DNA of 64,000 nt, from the NCBI RefSeq assembly GCF_016862435.1, contig NZ_BOMY01000022.1, positions 62,001 through 126,000 on the forward strand, in the 5' to 3' direction. A program made the position numbers and the translations under genes. Below the pieces are notes generated by a model. It saw nothing but the letters and a program-made list of their open reading frames with translations, searched no databases and was not told the origin of the DNA. This DNA is from Paractinoplanes tereljensis (lineage in GTDB: Bacteria; Actinomycetota; Actinomycetes; Mycobacteriales; Micromonosporaceae). Below are positions 42,529 through 51,475 of this stretch, in pieces (the first letter of the stretch is position 1; each line of letters begins with the position of its first letter).

Positions 42529-45477
42529 ATGCAGCGGCAGTGGGGCTCAGATCGCCGGTCCGAGCCGCATCCGCTGGTGGCGCCGCCGGTCTCCGAGGGC
42601 CGGATCGCCCGGGGCCGGCTCGCGATCGTGCTGACCATCGGGGTGTGGGCCTGCTACATCGTCTACACGGTGATCCAGCAGTTCGTCGCCGGGCACGCCA
42701 ACTCGGCCCGGCTGGTGGTCGAGGCGATCGTGTACATGCTGGTGGTGACCGCCCTGGCCGGCTCGGCGACCGCCTACCTGATCACCCGGATCGGCTTCTT
42801 CTACCGCAGCCGGGCGCATCACCGGGCACCGCGGATCGCCCTGGACAACTTCCTGGCCGGACCGACCCCGACGGTGACCGTGCTGGTGCCGTCGTACCAG
42901 GAGGACGAGCGGGTCATCCGCACCACCCTGCTGTCGGCGGCCCTGCAGGAGTACCCCGGCCTGCGGGTGGTGCTGCTGGTCGACGACCCGCAGCAGCCGA
43001 AGACCCGGGCCAACCGCGACCTGCTGCTCGCCGCCCGCACGCTCCCGGGGCGGCTCGAGGCCGAGCTGGCTGTCCCGTTCGAGCACATCAAAAAAGCGCA
43101 CGACCGCTTCGAAAAGGAAGATGCGCCGGCGAGCGCGATGCGCGACCTCGCCGCCGAATACCGGTACGCGGCCGGCTGGCTGGTCGGTCTCGGCGCCCGC
43201 CAGGAGATGGTCGACCACACCGACGTCTTCTTCGTCGAGCACATCCTCAACGCGATCGCCGCCGACCTGGCGACCGTCGGCGAGGCCCTGGAGCAGGGCG
43301 CCGAGGAAAACGCCGAGCTACCGGCCGCGCGGCTGGAGCAGCTCTACCGCCGGCTGCTGGCGATCTTCGACTGCGAGCTGACCGCCTTCGAGCGCAAGCG
43401 GTACGTCTCGCTGTCGCACGAGCCGAACAAGGCGATGAACCTCAACAGCTACATCGGCCTGATGGGCGGCGGCTACCAGGAGGTGGCCACCCCGCTGGGG
43501 GTCGCGCTGGTGCCGGCCGGGCCCGGGCGGGCCGAGCTGACCGTCCCCGACCCCGACTACGTGCTGACCCTGGACGCCGACAGCGTGATCCTGCCCGAGT
43601 ACGCGCTGCGCCTGGTGCACCTGCTCGAGCAGGGCGCGCACGCCAACGACGCGGTGGCGCAGACCCCGTACAGCGCCTATCCCGGCTCGGCGACCCGGAT
43701 CGAGCGCATCTCCGGCGCCACCACCGACATCCAGCACATCGTGCACCAGGGCATGACGCACTACGGGGCGACGTTCTGGGTCGGCGCCAACGCGGTGATC
43801 CGCAAGAAGGCCCTCGACGACATCAAGGAGATCTCCTACGAGGGCGATTGGGAGATCAAACGCTTCATTCAGGATCGTACGGTCATCGAGGACACCGAAT
43901 CGACGATCGACCTCGGGGTACACGGCTGGACGCTGTTCAACTACCCGGAGCGGATGGCCTACAGCGCGACCCCGCCCGACTTCGGTTCGCTGTGCATCCA
44001 GCGGCAGCGCTGGGCGAACGGCGGCCTGCTCATCCTGTCCCGGCTGAAGGACCAGTTCCGGGCGCGGCGGGAACGCGGCAGCAAAGGCGGCGGCAAGAAC
44101 CGTTTCGGCGAGTACTTCCTGCGGATCAACTACATGGCGTCGATCTTCTGGAGCTCGGTCTGCCTGCTGATCATGCTGGCGTACCCGTTCAACGCCGACC
44201 TGCTCAACCCGATGCTGCTGCTGGTGTCGGTGCCGTACTTCCTGATGATGAGCGCGGACCTGAAGTATCTCGGCTACAAGCGGGTGGACATCGCACGCAT
44301 CTACGGCTTCAACCTGATCCTGCTGCCGGTCAACCTGTCCGGCAGCTTCGCCTCGCTGCTGCAACTGCTCACCGGCGAGAAGAGCGCATTCAAACGTACG
44401 CCGAAGGTGCGCGACCGGACGACGACCGCCTCCACCTACCTGCTGGCCCCGATCGCCCTGATCGCGTTGTGCGCCTACACCGTGGTGCAGGACGTGCAGT
44501 TGCACCGCTGGGCGAACCTGGTCTTCGCCGGCCTGAACGTGGTCCTGTCGGTGTACGCGATGGTGGCGTTCGTCGGGGTCGGCAACACCATCGTCGACTT
44601 CGCCACGCACATCCGGGACTGGCTCTACCGCCCGGTAAAGCCCAAGAAACGTACGGCGCAGCAGGCTCCCAGCAACGGCCCGGTGACCCTGCCGAACGGG
44701 GCGATCGGCGACTGGGCGTCGGTGCTGCACTACCGCTCCGACCGGGGTGGCGCGGCCGGGCTGGTAGCGGTGCGCGCGACCCACGCCGAGGACCGCGCGG
44801 CCCGCTCGGCCGCGAACTCGTTCGAGGAGTTCACCTTCTTCACCGTCTTCCAGCCGATCGCCGACCTGCAGTCCGGCGAGGTGGTCGGGTACGAGGCACT
44901 GACCCGGTTCGCCGACGGCAGCAGCCCGCAGGGTGGCCTGGCCGAGGCGGCCGCGCACGGCATGCAAATCGACCTGGACGCCGCGCTGGTCCGGGCCGCC
45001 CTGGCGTCGGCGACCGCGCTGCCGCCGGGCACCTGGCTGGCCGTGAACGTCTCCGGCGACCTGCTGCGCCGCAAGCGGGTGCTCGAGCCACTGCTGGCCG
45101 AGGCGAACCGCCCGCTGGTCCTGGACGTCAGCGACGCCCCCGGCGCCGACCTGGACGGGCTGCCGGACGGGGTGCGGGTGGCGATCGACGACGCCGGCGC
45201 GGGCTACGACACGCTCGCCCGCCTGGAGTCGGTGAAGCCCAGCTTCGTCAAGCTGGGCCGGGCCACCCTGGCCGGCGTCGAGACCGAGACCGCCCGCCAG
45301 GCCGCGATCCGTTCGCTCGTCGAGTTCGCCCGGGCCAACGACTGCACGGTGATCGCCGAGGGCATCGAGTCGGCCAGGCAGCGCGATGCCCTCGTCGAGT
45401 GCGGCGTACCCCTCGGGCAGGGTTTCTTCCTGGGCCGCCCGGCCCCGGCGGGCCAGGCGGCCGCAACGGCGCATTAA
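42529..45477 (+). CDS. Family 2 glycosyltransferase fused to C-terminal EAL domain
   Basis: 982 residues. Two N-terminal helices, a GT2 domain with VTVLVPSYQED, DAD at 349-351, and QRQRW at 491-495 (the Q-x-x-R-W motif of processive synthases), then about five further helices to residue ~700. A long helical insert of about 180 residues sits between the nucleotide-binding and DAD motifs. The C-terminus (about 765-975) is an EAL domain: EAL 789-791, DDAG 887-890, VKLG, AEGIE 943-947, GQGFF around 964. One Glu of the metal site is Asp (LVLDVSDA), so hydrolysis of c-di-GMP is uncertain. Probably synthesises an exported beta-glycan under c-di-GMP control. Confidence 0.85.
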   Translation: MQRQWGSDRRSEPHPLVAPPVSEGRIARGRLAIVLTIGVWACYIVYTVIQQFVAGHANSARLVVEAIVYMLVVTALAGSATAYLITRIGFFYRSRAHHRAPRIALDNFLAGPTPTVTVLVPSYQEDERVIRTTLLSAALQEYPGLRVVLLVDDPQQPKTRANRDLLLAARTLPGRLEAELAVPFEHIKKAHDRFEKEDAPASAMRDLAAEYRYAAGWLVGLGARQEMVDHTDVFFVEHILNAIAADLATVGEALEQGAEENAELPAARLEQLYRRLLAIFDCELTAFERKRYVSLSHEPNKAMNLNSYIGLMGGGYQEVATPLGVALVPAGPGRAELTVPDPDYVLTLDADSVILPEYALRLVHLLEQGAHANDAVAQTPYSAYPGSATRIERISGATTDIQHIVHQGMTHYGATFWVGANAVIRKKALDDIKEISYEGDWEIKRFIQDRTVIEDTESTIDLGVHGWTLFNYPERMAYSATPPDFGSLCIQRQRWANGGLLILSRLKDQFRARRERGSKGGGKNRFGEYFLRINYMASIFWSSVCLLIMLAYPFNADLLNPMLLLVSVPYFLMMSADLKYLGYKRVDIARIYGFNLILLPVNLSGSFASLLQLLTGEKSAFKRTPKVRDRTTTASTYLLAPIALIALCAYTVVQDVQLHRWANLVFAGLNVVLSVYAMVAFVGVGNTIVDFATHIRDWLYRPVKPKKRTAQQAPSNGPVTLPNGAIGDWASVLHYRSDRGGAAGLVAVRATHAEDRAARSAANSFEEFTFFTVFQPIADLQSGEVVGYEALTRFADGSSPQGGLAEAAAHGMQIDLDAALVRAALASATALPPGTWLAVNVSGDLLRRKRVLEPLLAEANRPLVLDVSDAPGADLDGLPDGVRVAIDDAGAGYDTLARLESVKPSFVKLGRATLAGVETETARQAAIRSLVEFARANDCTVIAEGIESARQRDALVECGVPLGQGFFLGRPAPAGQAAATAH

Positions 45478-45481
45478 GCGA

Positions 45482-46999
45482 TCAGCCCGGCAGTGGGATC
45501 TCCCGCAGCGGCGCCTTGCGCACCTTGTTCGACCCGGTCCGCGGCAGGTCGCCCACCACGTCGACGTACTTCGGGATCTTGTAGCGCCCCAGCCGGCCGG
45601 CCAGGAACGTGCGCAGCTCCTCCGCGGTCAGCGACTGCGACGGGACCAGCACGACGAACGCCCGCCCCACCTCGCCCCACTTCTCGTCCGGCACGCCGAT
45701 CACCGCGGCCTCGGCCACCGCCGGATGCTCGAAGATCGCCGACTCCACCTCGGCCGGGTACACGTTCTCCCCGCCGGAGACGAACATGTCCTTGAGCCGG
45801 TCGACGATCCGGTAGTGACCGCCGTCGTCGACCACCGCGATGTCACCGGTGCGGAACCAGCCGTCCCCGGCGAACGACTGGTCGGTCGCCACCGGGTTCG
45901 CCCAGTAACCGGGCGTCACGTTCGGCCCGCGCACCTGTATCTCCCCCGGCTCACCCGGCTCGGTCGGGGTGAGATCGGGCCGCACGCACCGCACGTCGGC
46001 GAAGAACACCGGCACCCCCGCCGACCCGACATGATCGGCGCTCTCCGGCGCCTCGAGGAACGTCGCCCCCGGGGCGGTCTCGGTCATCCCGTAGCCCTGA
46101 CAGAACGTGAGCCCGCGGGACAGATAGGTGCGGATAAGTTCCGGCGGGATCGAGGCGCCGCCGACGATCAGGTTGCGCACCGACGAAAGGTCGGCGGAGT
46201 CCCAGAGCGGCGACTGGGCCAGCCCGGCGTACATCGTGGTCACCCCGAACATCCAGGTCACCCGATGCCGGGCGATCATGTCGAAGCACTCGTCGGTCCC
46301 CCACGACGGCATGATCACCGAGCTGCCGCCCTTGAGGAACGTCGGCAGCAGACACTGATTCAACGCCGCCACATGGAACAGCGGCGCGCTGATCAGCGTC
46401 ACCTCGTCCCCGGCGACATCCACCCCGACCAGCAGGTTGTAGCAGTTCCAGATGACGTTGCCGTGGGTGAGCACCGCCCCCTTGGGCCGGCCCGTCGTCC
46501 CCGACGTATAGAGAATGCAGGCGGGCGAGTCGAGACTCACGCTCGCTGCGGCCACTTGCGCCTCACCGAGGACAAGCCATTGCTCGTACGCCGTGAGCGA
46601 TACCGAACGCAGCAACGACGCAACCTGCGTCGACTCCGAAACAGTTGCAGAACACTCCGGCCCGTAGATCAGAACTCGGGCGCCACTGTTCTGCAACTGA
46701 TAGTCGATCTCGGGCGCGGTGAGCCGGAAGTTCAGTGGCACGAACACCCCGCCGACGACGTACGTGGCGAACATCGTCTCCACGAACGCCGGGTGATTGG
46801 GCCCGAGATAGGCGACCCGGTCCCCCGACGTCACCCCGGCGGCCCGCAGTTGCGAGGCGAGCCGGGAGATCCGCTCGTACAGCTCCGCGTACGAGAACGA
46901 ACGATCGCCGAAGACCAGCGCGGTCCGCCCGGGCGAGATGGCTGCCCGCCGTTCCGGCCAGCTCCCTAATCCGGCGTTACGCCCTCCGATCTCAGACAT
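45482..46999 (-). CDS. AMP-forming acyl-CoA synthetase
   Basis: 505 residues, ANL superfamily. Core motif ILYTSGTTGRPKGAVLTH, A5 QGYGMTETAP, A8 DRLKDMFVSGGENVYPAEVE and the catalytic Lys in RTGSNKVRK. Activates a carboxylic acid (medium- or long-chain, or aryl) to its CoA thioester. Fourth gene of the SDR-amidohydrolase-MaoC-ligase operon; the MaoC stop is five bases before this ATG. Local base use in 46520-46700 is slightly less GC-rich, but the protein is continuous. Confidence 0.92.
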   Translation of the reverse strand: MSEIGGRNAGLGSWPERRAAISPGRTALVFGDRSFSYAELYERISRLASQLRAAGVTSGDRVAYLGPNHPAFVETMFATYVVGGVFVPLNFRLTAPEIDYQLQNSGARVLIYGPECSATVSESTQVASLLRSVSLTAYEQWLVLGEAQVAAASVSLDSPACILYTSGTTGRPKGAVLTHGNVIWNCYNLLVGVDVAGDEVTLISAPLFHVAALNQCLLPTFLKGGSSVIMPSWGTDECFDMIARHRVTWMFGVTTMYAGLAQSPLWDSADLSSVRNLIVGGASIPPELIRTYLSRGLTFCQGYGMTETAPGATFLEAPESADHVGSAGVPVFFADVRCVRPDLTPTEPGEPGEIQVRGPNVTPGYWANPVATDQSFAGDGWFRTGDIAVVDDGGHYRIVDRLKDMFVSGGENVYPAEVESAIFEHPAVAEAAVIGVPDEKWGEVGRAFVVLVPSQSLTAEELRTFLAGRLGRYKIPKYVDVVGDLPRTGSNKVRKAPLREIPLPG

Positions 47000-47004
47000 C
47001 GGGC

Positions 47005-47457
47005 TCAGGCGTACTGCCGGTAGACCGCGCGCGCCACACACGCCGGCTTGTCCACGCCGTCGATCTCGACGGTGAAGTCGAACAGCGACTGCGTGCCACC
47101 GGGAACGTCGTCGACCGACACCACCTTGGCGCCGAGCCGGATCTTCGAGCCGACCTTCACCGGGTTGGGGAAGCGCACCTTGTCCAGCCCGTAGTTGATG
47201 CCCATCTTGATCCCCTCGATCTTGAGGATCTCGCCGAACAGCGGAATGAGCAGCGACAACGTCAGGTACCCGTGGGCGATCGGCCCACCGAACGGACCGG
47301 CCGCGGCCCGCTCGACGTCGACGTGGATCCACTGGTGGTCGCCGGTGGCGTCGGCGAACGTGTTGACCCGCTCCTGGGTGACCTCCAGCCACGAGCTGTG
47401 GCCGAGGTCCTTGCCGGCGAGCGCCTTGAGCTCGTCGAGGCCGTTAACAGTGATCAT
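47005..47457 (-). CDS. MaoC-type (R)-enoyl-CoA hydratase
   Basis: 150 residues, single hot-dog domain. Hydratase motif ADATGDHQWIHVD with Asp and His, and IAHGYLTLSLL. Adds water to trans-2-enoyl-CoA or removes it from 3-hydroxyacyl-CoA. Start overlaps the previous stop by four bases. Third gene of the catabolic operon under the PaaX-like regulator. Confidence 0.92.
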   Translation of the reverse strand: MITVNGLDELKALAGKDLGHSSWLEVTQERVNTFADATGDHQWIHVDVERAAAGPFGGPIAHGYLTLSLLIPLFGEILKIEGIKMGINYGLDKVRFPNPVKVGSKIRLGAKVVSVDDVPGGTQSLFDFTVEIDGVDKPACVARAVYRQYA

Positions 47458-48368
47458 GCGGACTCCTTGGCAGACGACATAGCAGACGACGTAGAAGAAA
47501 AGAGGCCCAGCAACCGGGCCGCGTTCTCTTTGAGGATCTTGGGACGGACGGCCGGCTTGATCTCGAGCTTGTCGAAATCGGCCAGCCAGCGATCCGGGGT
47601 CAGCACCGGATAGTCCGACCCGAACAGCACCTTGTCCTGCAGCAGCGTGTTGGCGTACCGAACCAGCTGCGGCGGGAAGTACTTGGGCGACCACCCGGAG
47701 AGGTCGATGTAGACGTACGGCTTGTGGGTCGCGACCGCGAGGGCCTCGTCCTGCCAGGGAAACGACGGGTGGGCCAGGATGATCCGCAGTTCCGGGAAGT
47801 CCACCGCCACGCCGTCGACAAGCATCGGGTTGGAGTAGCGCAGCCGGATCCCGCCACCACCGGGCACCCCGGCCCCGATCCCGGTCTGCCCGGTGTGGAA
47901 CAGCGCCGGCACCCCGAGTTCCTCGATCACCTCGTAGAGCGGGTAGGCCATCGGGTCGTCCGGCGAGAACCCCTGCAGCGAGGGGTGGAACTTGAAGCCC
48001 CGCACCCCGAACTCGGTGACCAGCCGGCGCGCCTCCCGCACTCCGGCACGCCCCTTGTGCGGGTCGATGCTGGCGAACGGGATCAGCACGTCCGGATGCG
48101 CGGCGCACGAGGAGGCGACCTCGTAGTTGGAGATCGCCGGGTGCCCGGTCAGGTGCTCGGCGTCGACCGTGAACACGACCGCCGCCATCGACCGCGACCG
48201 GTAGTACTCGGCCATCTCGTCGATCGTCGGCTGCCGGTGCCCCTGCGCCTTGAAGTACGCCTCCGAGGCCGCCATCAGCGCCGGGCTCAGCGAGCTCTGC
48301 CCGTCGGCGCCCACCTCGGCGTGCGTGTGCACGTCGATGGCGACGAGCGAGTCGAGGTCCATCGTCAT
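47454..48368 (-). CDS. Amidohydrolase_2-type metal-dependent hydrolase/decarboxylase
   Basis: 304 residues. Zinc-site residues of the ACMSD/gamma-resorcylate decarboxylase branch: DVHTHAE at the N-terminus, a barrel His in FHTGQTG, ILAHPSFPW, and a late Asp in LFGSDYPVLTP. This branch often decarboxylates hydroxylated aromatic or muconate acids rather than cleaving amides. Start overlaps the SDR stop by four bases; a second in-frame ATG lies two codons down. Its presence beside an acyl-CoA ligase suggests an aromatic or hydroxy-acid pathway. Confidence 0.85.
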   Translation of the reverse strand: MTMDLDSLVAIDVHTHAEVGADGQSSLSPALMAASEAYFKAQGHRQPTIDEMAEYYRSRSMAAVVFTVDAEHLTGHPAISNYEVASSCAAHPDVLIPFASIDPHKGRAGVREARRLVTEFGVRGFKFHPSLQGFSPDDPMAYPLYEVIEELGVPALFHTGQTGIGAGVPGGGGIRLRYSNPMLVDGVAVDFPELRIILAHPSFPWQDEALAVATHKPYVYIDLSGWSPKYFPPQLVRYANTLLQDKVLFGSDYPVLTPDRWLADFDKLEIKPAVRPKILKENAARLLGLFSSTSSAMSSAKESA

Positions 48369-49276
48369 GCCGTCGGCGGTTTCGGGGCGGGGATCCCGTA
48401 CGTCTCAAGGTCTGCGCCCACGCCGGAAGCGAAGGACGCAGCGATTGCCGCCGCGGTCCAGCCGCCGTCGGCGAAGGCGACGGCCTTCTCCGACGGGTGC
48501 GCCCAGAGGGCGAGCCGGTCCCCGCCGATCCCGATGGCCTGCCCGGTGATGTCCTTGGCGGCCGCCGAGGCGAGGAAGACGATCAGGCCGGTGACGTCCT
48601 CGACGGTGCCCAGGCCCTCGTCGCGGCGCAGCCAGTCCGGGTACGGCTGGCCGGTGCGCTCGGCCTCGTCGATCACCGGCGCGAAGGCCGGGATGGTCCG
48701 GGTCATCGCGGTTGCCGCCACCGGGACCACGGCGTTGACCGTGATGCCGTTGCGGGCGAGCTCGAGCGCCCAGGTGCGGGCCATCGCCGCGATGCCGGCC
48801 TTGGCCGCCGCGTAGTTGGTCTGGCCGAAGTTGCCGCGCTGCCCGGCCGGCGACGAGATCAGGATGATCCGGCCGCCCTCGCCCTGCTCGCGCATCCGCA
48901 CCGCGGCGGCCCGGGCGCAGGTAAAGGTGCCGCGCAGGTGCACCCGGACGACCTCGTCGAAGTCGTCGTCGCTCATCTTCCAGAGCACCCGGTCGCGCAG
49001 GATGCCGGCGTTGGTGACCAGCACGTCGAGCCGCCCGAACTGCTCGACCGCGGCCGCGACCAGGGCGTCCGCACTGGCGGTGTCGCCGATCGCGGCGGTC
49101 ACCCCGAACGCCGCCGGGCCGATCTCCTTCACCGCGGCGGCTACCGCCGCCGCATCCACGTCGTTCACTACCACTTTGGCGCCGGCCTCGGCGAGGGCCT
49201 TGGCGTACGCGAGACCGAGCCCTCTGCCGCTACCGGTCACGACGGCTACTTTGCCGGTCAGTTCGATGTCGTCCAC
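48365..49276 (-). CDS. SDR-family 3-hydroxyacyl-CoA dehydrogenase/reductase
   Basis: 303 residues. Nucleotide motif TGSGRGLG, NAG, catalytic Ser in LISSPAG and YAAAK. Longer than a typical FabG by about 50 residues, the extra part (DRLALWAHPSEKAV...) being like the C-terminal tail of MFE-2-type dehydrogenases. The GTG at 49274-49276 follows TAACTT by seven bases: leaderless. First gene of the four-gene operon; divergent from PaaX, and its -10 is inside the shared operator. Confidence 0.88.
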   Translation of the reverse strand: MDDIELTGKVAVVTGSGRGLGLAYAKALAEAGAKVVVNDVDAAAVAAAVKEIGPAAFGVTAAIGDTASADALVAAAVEQFGRLDVLVTNAGILRDRVLWKMSDDDFDEVVRVHLRGTFTCARAAAVRMREQGEGGRIILISSPAGQRGNFGQTNYAAAKAGIAAMARTWALELARNGITVNAVVPVAATAMTRTIPAFAPVIDEAERTGQPYPDWLRRDEGLGTVEDVTGLIVFLASAAAKDITGQAIGIGGDRLALWAHPSEKAVAFADGGWTAAAIAASFASGVGADLETYGIPAPKPPTA

Positions 49277-49283
49277 GTTTCTG

Positions 49284-49327
49284 AAGTTAGGCGCCCGCTT
49301 CACGGCCGTCAAGAATGTGCCTAACAT
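49284..49327. promoter_or_regulatory. Divergent leaderless promoters with a GTTAGGC/GCCTAAC inverted repeat
   Basis: GTTAGGC (49286-49292) and GCCTAAC (49319-49325) form perfect 7-bp arms 26 bases apart. Each arm overlaps the -10 of one gene: TAACTT toward the SDR, TAACAT toward PaaX. Binding at both arms would shut both promoters. Confidence 0.65.
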
Positions 49328-49333
49328 TGGGGC

Positions 49334-50128
49334 ATGCAACCGCAGACCCTGATGCTGATGCTCTTCGGCACGTACGCGCTCGACCGGGGCGCGAGCCTGA
49401 GCGCCGGCAGCATCATCGAGGTGCTCGGCCGGGCCGGCGTCTCGACCCACGCCACCCGCTCCACCCTGAGCCGGATGGTCGGCCGTGACCTGCTGCAACG
49501 CCGCCCGGTCGGCCGGAAGATGTATTTCGGGCTGACCGAGCGCTCGACCGCGATCCTGCACGACGGCCGGGCCCGCATCTGGCAGGACGGCGCGGTCAAC
49601 GACCGCTGGGACGGCACCTGGACGCTGCTGAGCTTCTCGCTGCCCGAGTCGATGCAGCGCGAGCGGCACGACCTGCGCTCCCGGCTGGCCTGGTCGGGTT
49701 TCGGTCCGGTGCAGGGCGGCCTGTGGATCGCCCCCGGCGACGTGCCGGCCCAGCAGATCGTGGCCGAGCTGGGCCTGGCCGCGCACGCCCGGGTGTTCCG
49801 GGACGCGCGGGCCGACGCCACCACCGACCTGGGCGCCCTGATCGCCGACGCCTACGACCTGCCCGAGTTGGCCGCCCGCTACGAAGAGTTCCTGGCCCGG
49901 TGGGACCAGGCCGAGATGCCGGGTGACCCCCTCGCGGCCCGGCTCACGCTGATCGCCGAGTGGCTCGACGCGATCCGGCGCGACCCCCGGCTGCCGGTCG
50001 AGCACCTGCCCGCCGACTGGCCGGCCGGTCCCGCGCAGAAGGTGTTCCGCGATCGGGAGGCCGCATTCCGGGAACCGGCTCAGGCCGTCGCCGACGACCT
50101 GCTCGACACGCTATCGTCGTCGGGCTGA
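49334..50128 (+). CDS. PaaX-family transcriptional regulator
   Basis: 264 residues with the PaaX layout: winged helix (LFGTYALDRGASLSAGSIIE... STHATRSTLSRMVGRDLL) then the middle domain beginning DGTWTLLSFSLPE and a C-terminal PaaX-type region. Classic PaaX senses phenylacetyl-CoA; here the ligand is unknown but is likely an acyl-CoA made by the divergent operon. ATG six bases after TAACAT: leaderless. Confidence 0.9.
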   Translation: MQPQTLMLMLFGTYALDRGASLSAGSIIEVLGRAGVSTHATRSTLSRMVGRDLLQRRPVGRKMYFGLTERSTAILHDGRARIWQDGAVNDRWDGTWTLLSFSLPESMQRERHDLRSRLAWSGFGPVQGGLWIAPGDVPAQQIVAELGLAAHARVFRDARADATTDLGALIADAYDLPELAARYEEFLARWDQAEMPGDPLAARLTLIAEWLDAIRRDPRLPVEHLPADWPAGPAQKVFRDREAAFREPAQAVADDLLDTLSSSG

Positions 50129-50156
50129 TCGATACGCTGAAAGGGAGGCTGGAAAC

Positions 50157-50675
50157 GTGCGCGACCAGGCCTTCCACGCGTTCTTCGAGCGGCACCACAA
50201 GGAGCTGTCCGGCCTGGCCTACCTGCTCAGCGGCGATTCCTCGGCCGCCGACGACCTGGCCGCCGACGCACTCACCGAGGTCTGGAAGCACTGGGACCGG
50301 GTCAACGCGGCCGGCGACCCGGCGGCATACGCGCGCGGCATCGTCGCCAACCTCACCCGCAACTGGATCCGCCGGCAGGGCCGCGCCCGCCGCGGCCTGC
50401 AGCTGCTCGGCTGGGGCAACGACCGCGAGCGAACCCCCGACGTGCCGGCGGTGCTCGACGTCCGCACCGCGCTGAAGCGCCTGCCCTACCGGCGGCGCAC
50501 CTGCGTGGTGCTGCGCTACGCGTTCGACCTGCCCGAGCAGGAGGTCGCCGAGATCCTCGGCATCTCGGTCGGTGCCGTGAAGAGCCAGACCTCCCGCGGC
50601 GCGAAACAGTTGGCCGATCTGCTGCAGGACACCCGCCTGCCGGACACCCTCGACGGATGGGAGGTGGCCCGGTGA
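50157..50675 (+). CDS. ECF sigma factor, SigE-type (actinobacterial)
   Basis: 172 residues. Region 2 (RHHKELSGLAYLLSGDSSAADDLAADA), region 4 with the HTH (LPEQEVAEILGISVGAVKSQ). Small size and sequence match the actinobacterial SigE sigma family. GTG with GGGAGG eight bases upstream, so this gene has a normal leader, unlike many neighbours. Stop overlaps the next gene's GTG. Confidence 0.9.
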   Translation: MRDQAFHAFFERHHKELSGLAYLLSGDSSAADDLAADALTEVWKHWDRVNAAGDPAAYARGIVANLTRNWIRRQGRARRGLQLLGWGNDRERTPDVPAVLDVRTALKRLPYRRRTCVVLRYAFDLPEQEVAEILGISVGAVKSQTSRGAKQLADLLQDTRLPDTLDGWEVAR

Positions 50676-51475
50676 ATTCTCAGCACGGTGACACCCAGCA
50701 TGAGGATTTCCTCCGCGACGAGATGCGCCAGGCTCTCGACAGCCGCCACCCCGACCGCACGGCGATGCTCAACCGCATCGCCGCCAACCGGGCGGAGGCC
50801 ACCCGGCCACGCGCCCGGGTGGCCCGGCTGGCCGGCTCGGCCCTGGCGGTGGCGACGGTGCTGGGCATCGGCGGCGTGGGCAAGTGGGCGCTGGCCGACT
50901 CGCACGACCCGACACCGGCCGCTCCCCCGGCGGCGACCGCGACCCCCACGCCGGTCCCGAGCGTGGTGGCCACCGCGACCGCCCAGCCGAGCCGCGAGGT
51001 GACCAGCCGCCCCCGCTCGGCCGAACCCACCGACTCGACCGGCCCGGCCTCGGCCCCCGCCCCGTCGGCCAGCCTGGTGCGCGGGCATCCCGGCGACACC
51101 CAGGTCGAGAAGGGCACCCTCTGGTCGGACGGCTCGATCGAGGACTCCGGCGACAGCGTGGTGACCCTGCGGGCCGGCGCCGACCTGACCGAGCTCGACC
51201 TGACCGTGCGGGTGACCCAGACCCCCGGCCTGTCCTCGCTGGGCTTCGAGTCCTCGGCCGACACGGTGACCGCCACGGTGACCAAGCAGGCCGACGCCCT
51301 GCTCTACCGCTTCACACTGAGGGCCGGCGCCACGCTGACCGCCGGCGAGTACAAGCTCACCGCGAAGTGGTCCGGCGGCGACCGCAACGCCGCCGACGAC
51401 ACCTACGAGGCGTACGCGACGTCGGTGGAACGCAAGCGCATCCACATCTACGGCAACTTCGCCGCCAAGGACTAG
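50672..51475 (+). CDS. Single-pass membrane protein, probable anti-sigma partner
   Basis: 267 residues. Cytoplasmic N-terminus of about 50 residues, one helix at about 53-73, a Pro/Ala/Thr-rich stretch (about 80-135), and a beta-rich outer domain of about 130 residues. The gene overlaps the sigma factor by four bases, a typical sigma/anti-sigma layout. No zinc-type HxxxCxxC motif is seen in the cytoplasmic part, so it would be a non-ZAS anti-sigma or just a co-transcribed envelope protein. Confidence 0.65.
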   Translation: MNSQHGDTQHEDFLRDEMRQALDSRHPDRTAMLNRIAANRAEATRPRARVARLAGSALAVATVLGIGGVGKWALADSHDPTPAAPPAATATPTPVPSVVATATAQPSREVTSRPRSAEPTDSTGPASAPAPSASLVRGHPGDTQVEKGTLWSDGSIEDSGDSVVTLRAGADLTELDLTVRVTQTPGLSSLGFESSADTVTATVTKQADALLYRFTLRAGATLTAGEYKLTAKWSGGDRNAADDTYEAYATSVERKRIHIYGNFAAKD

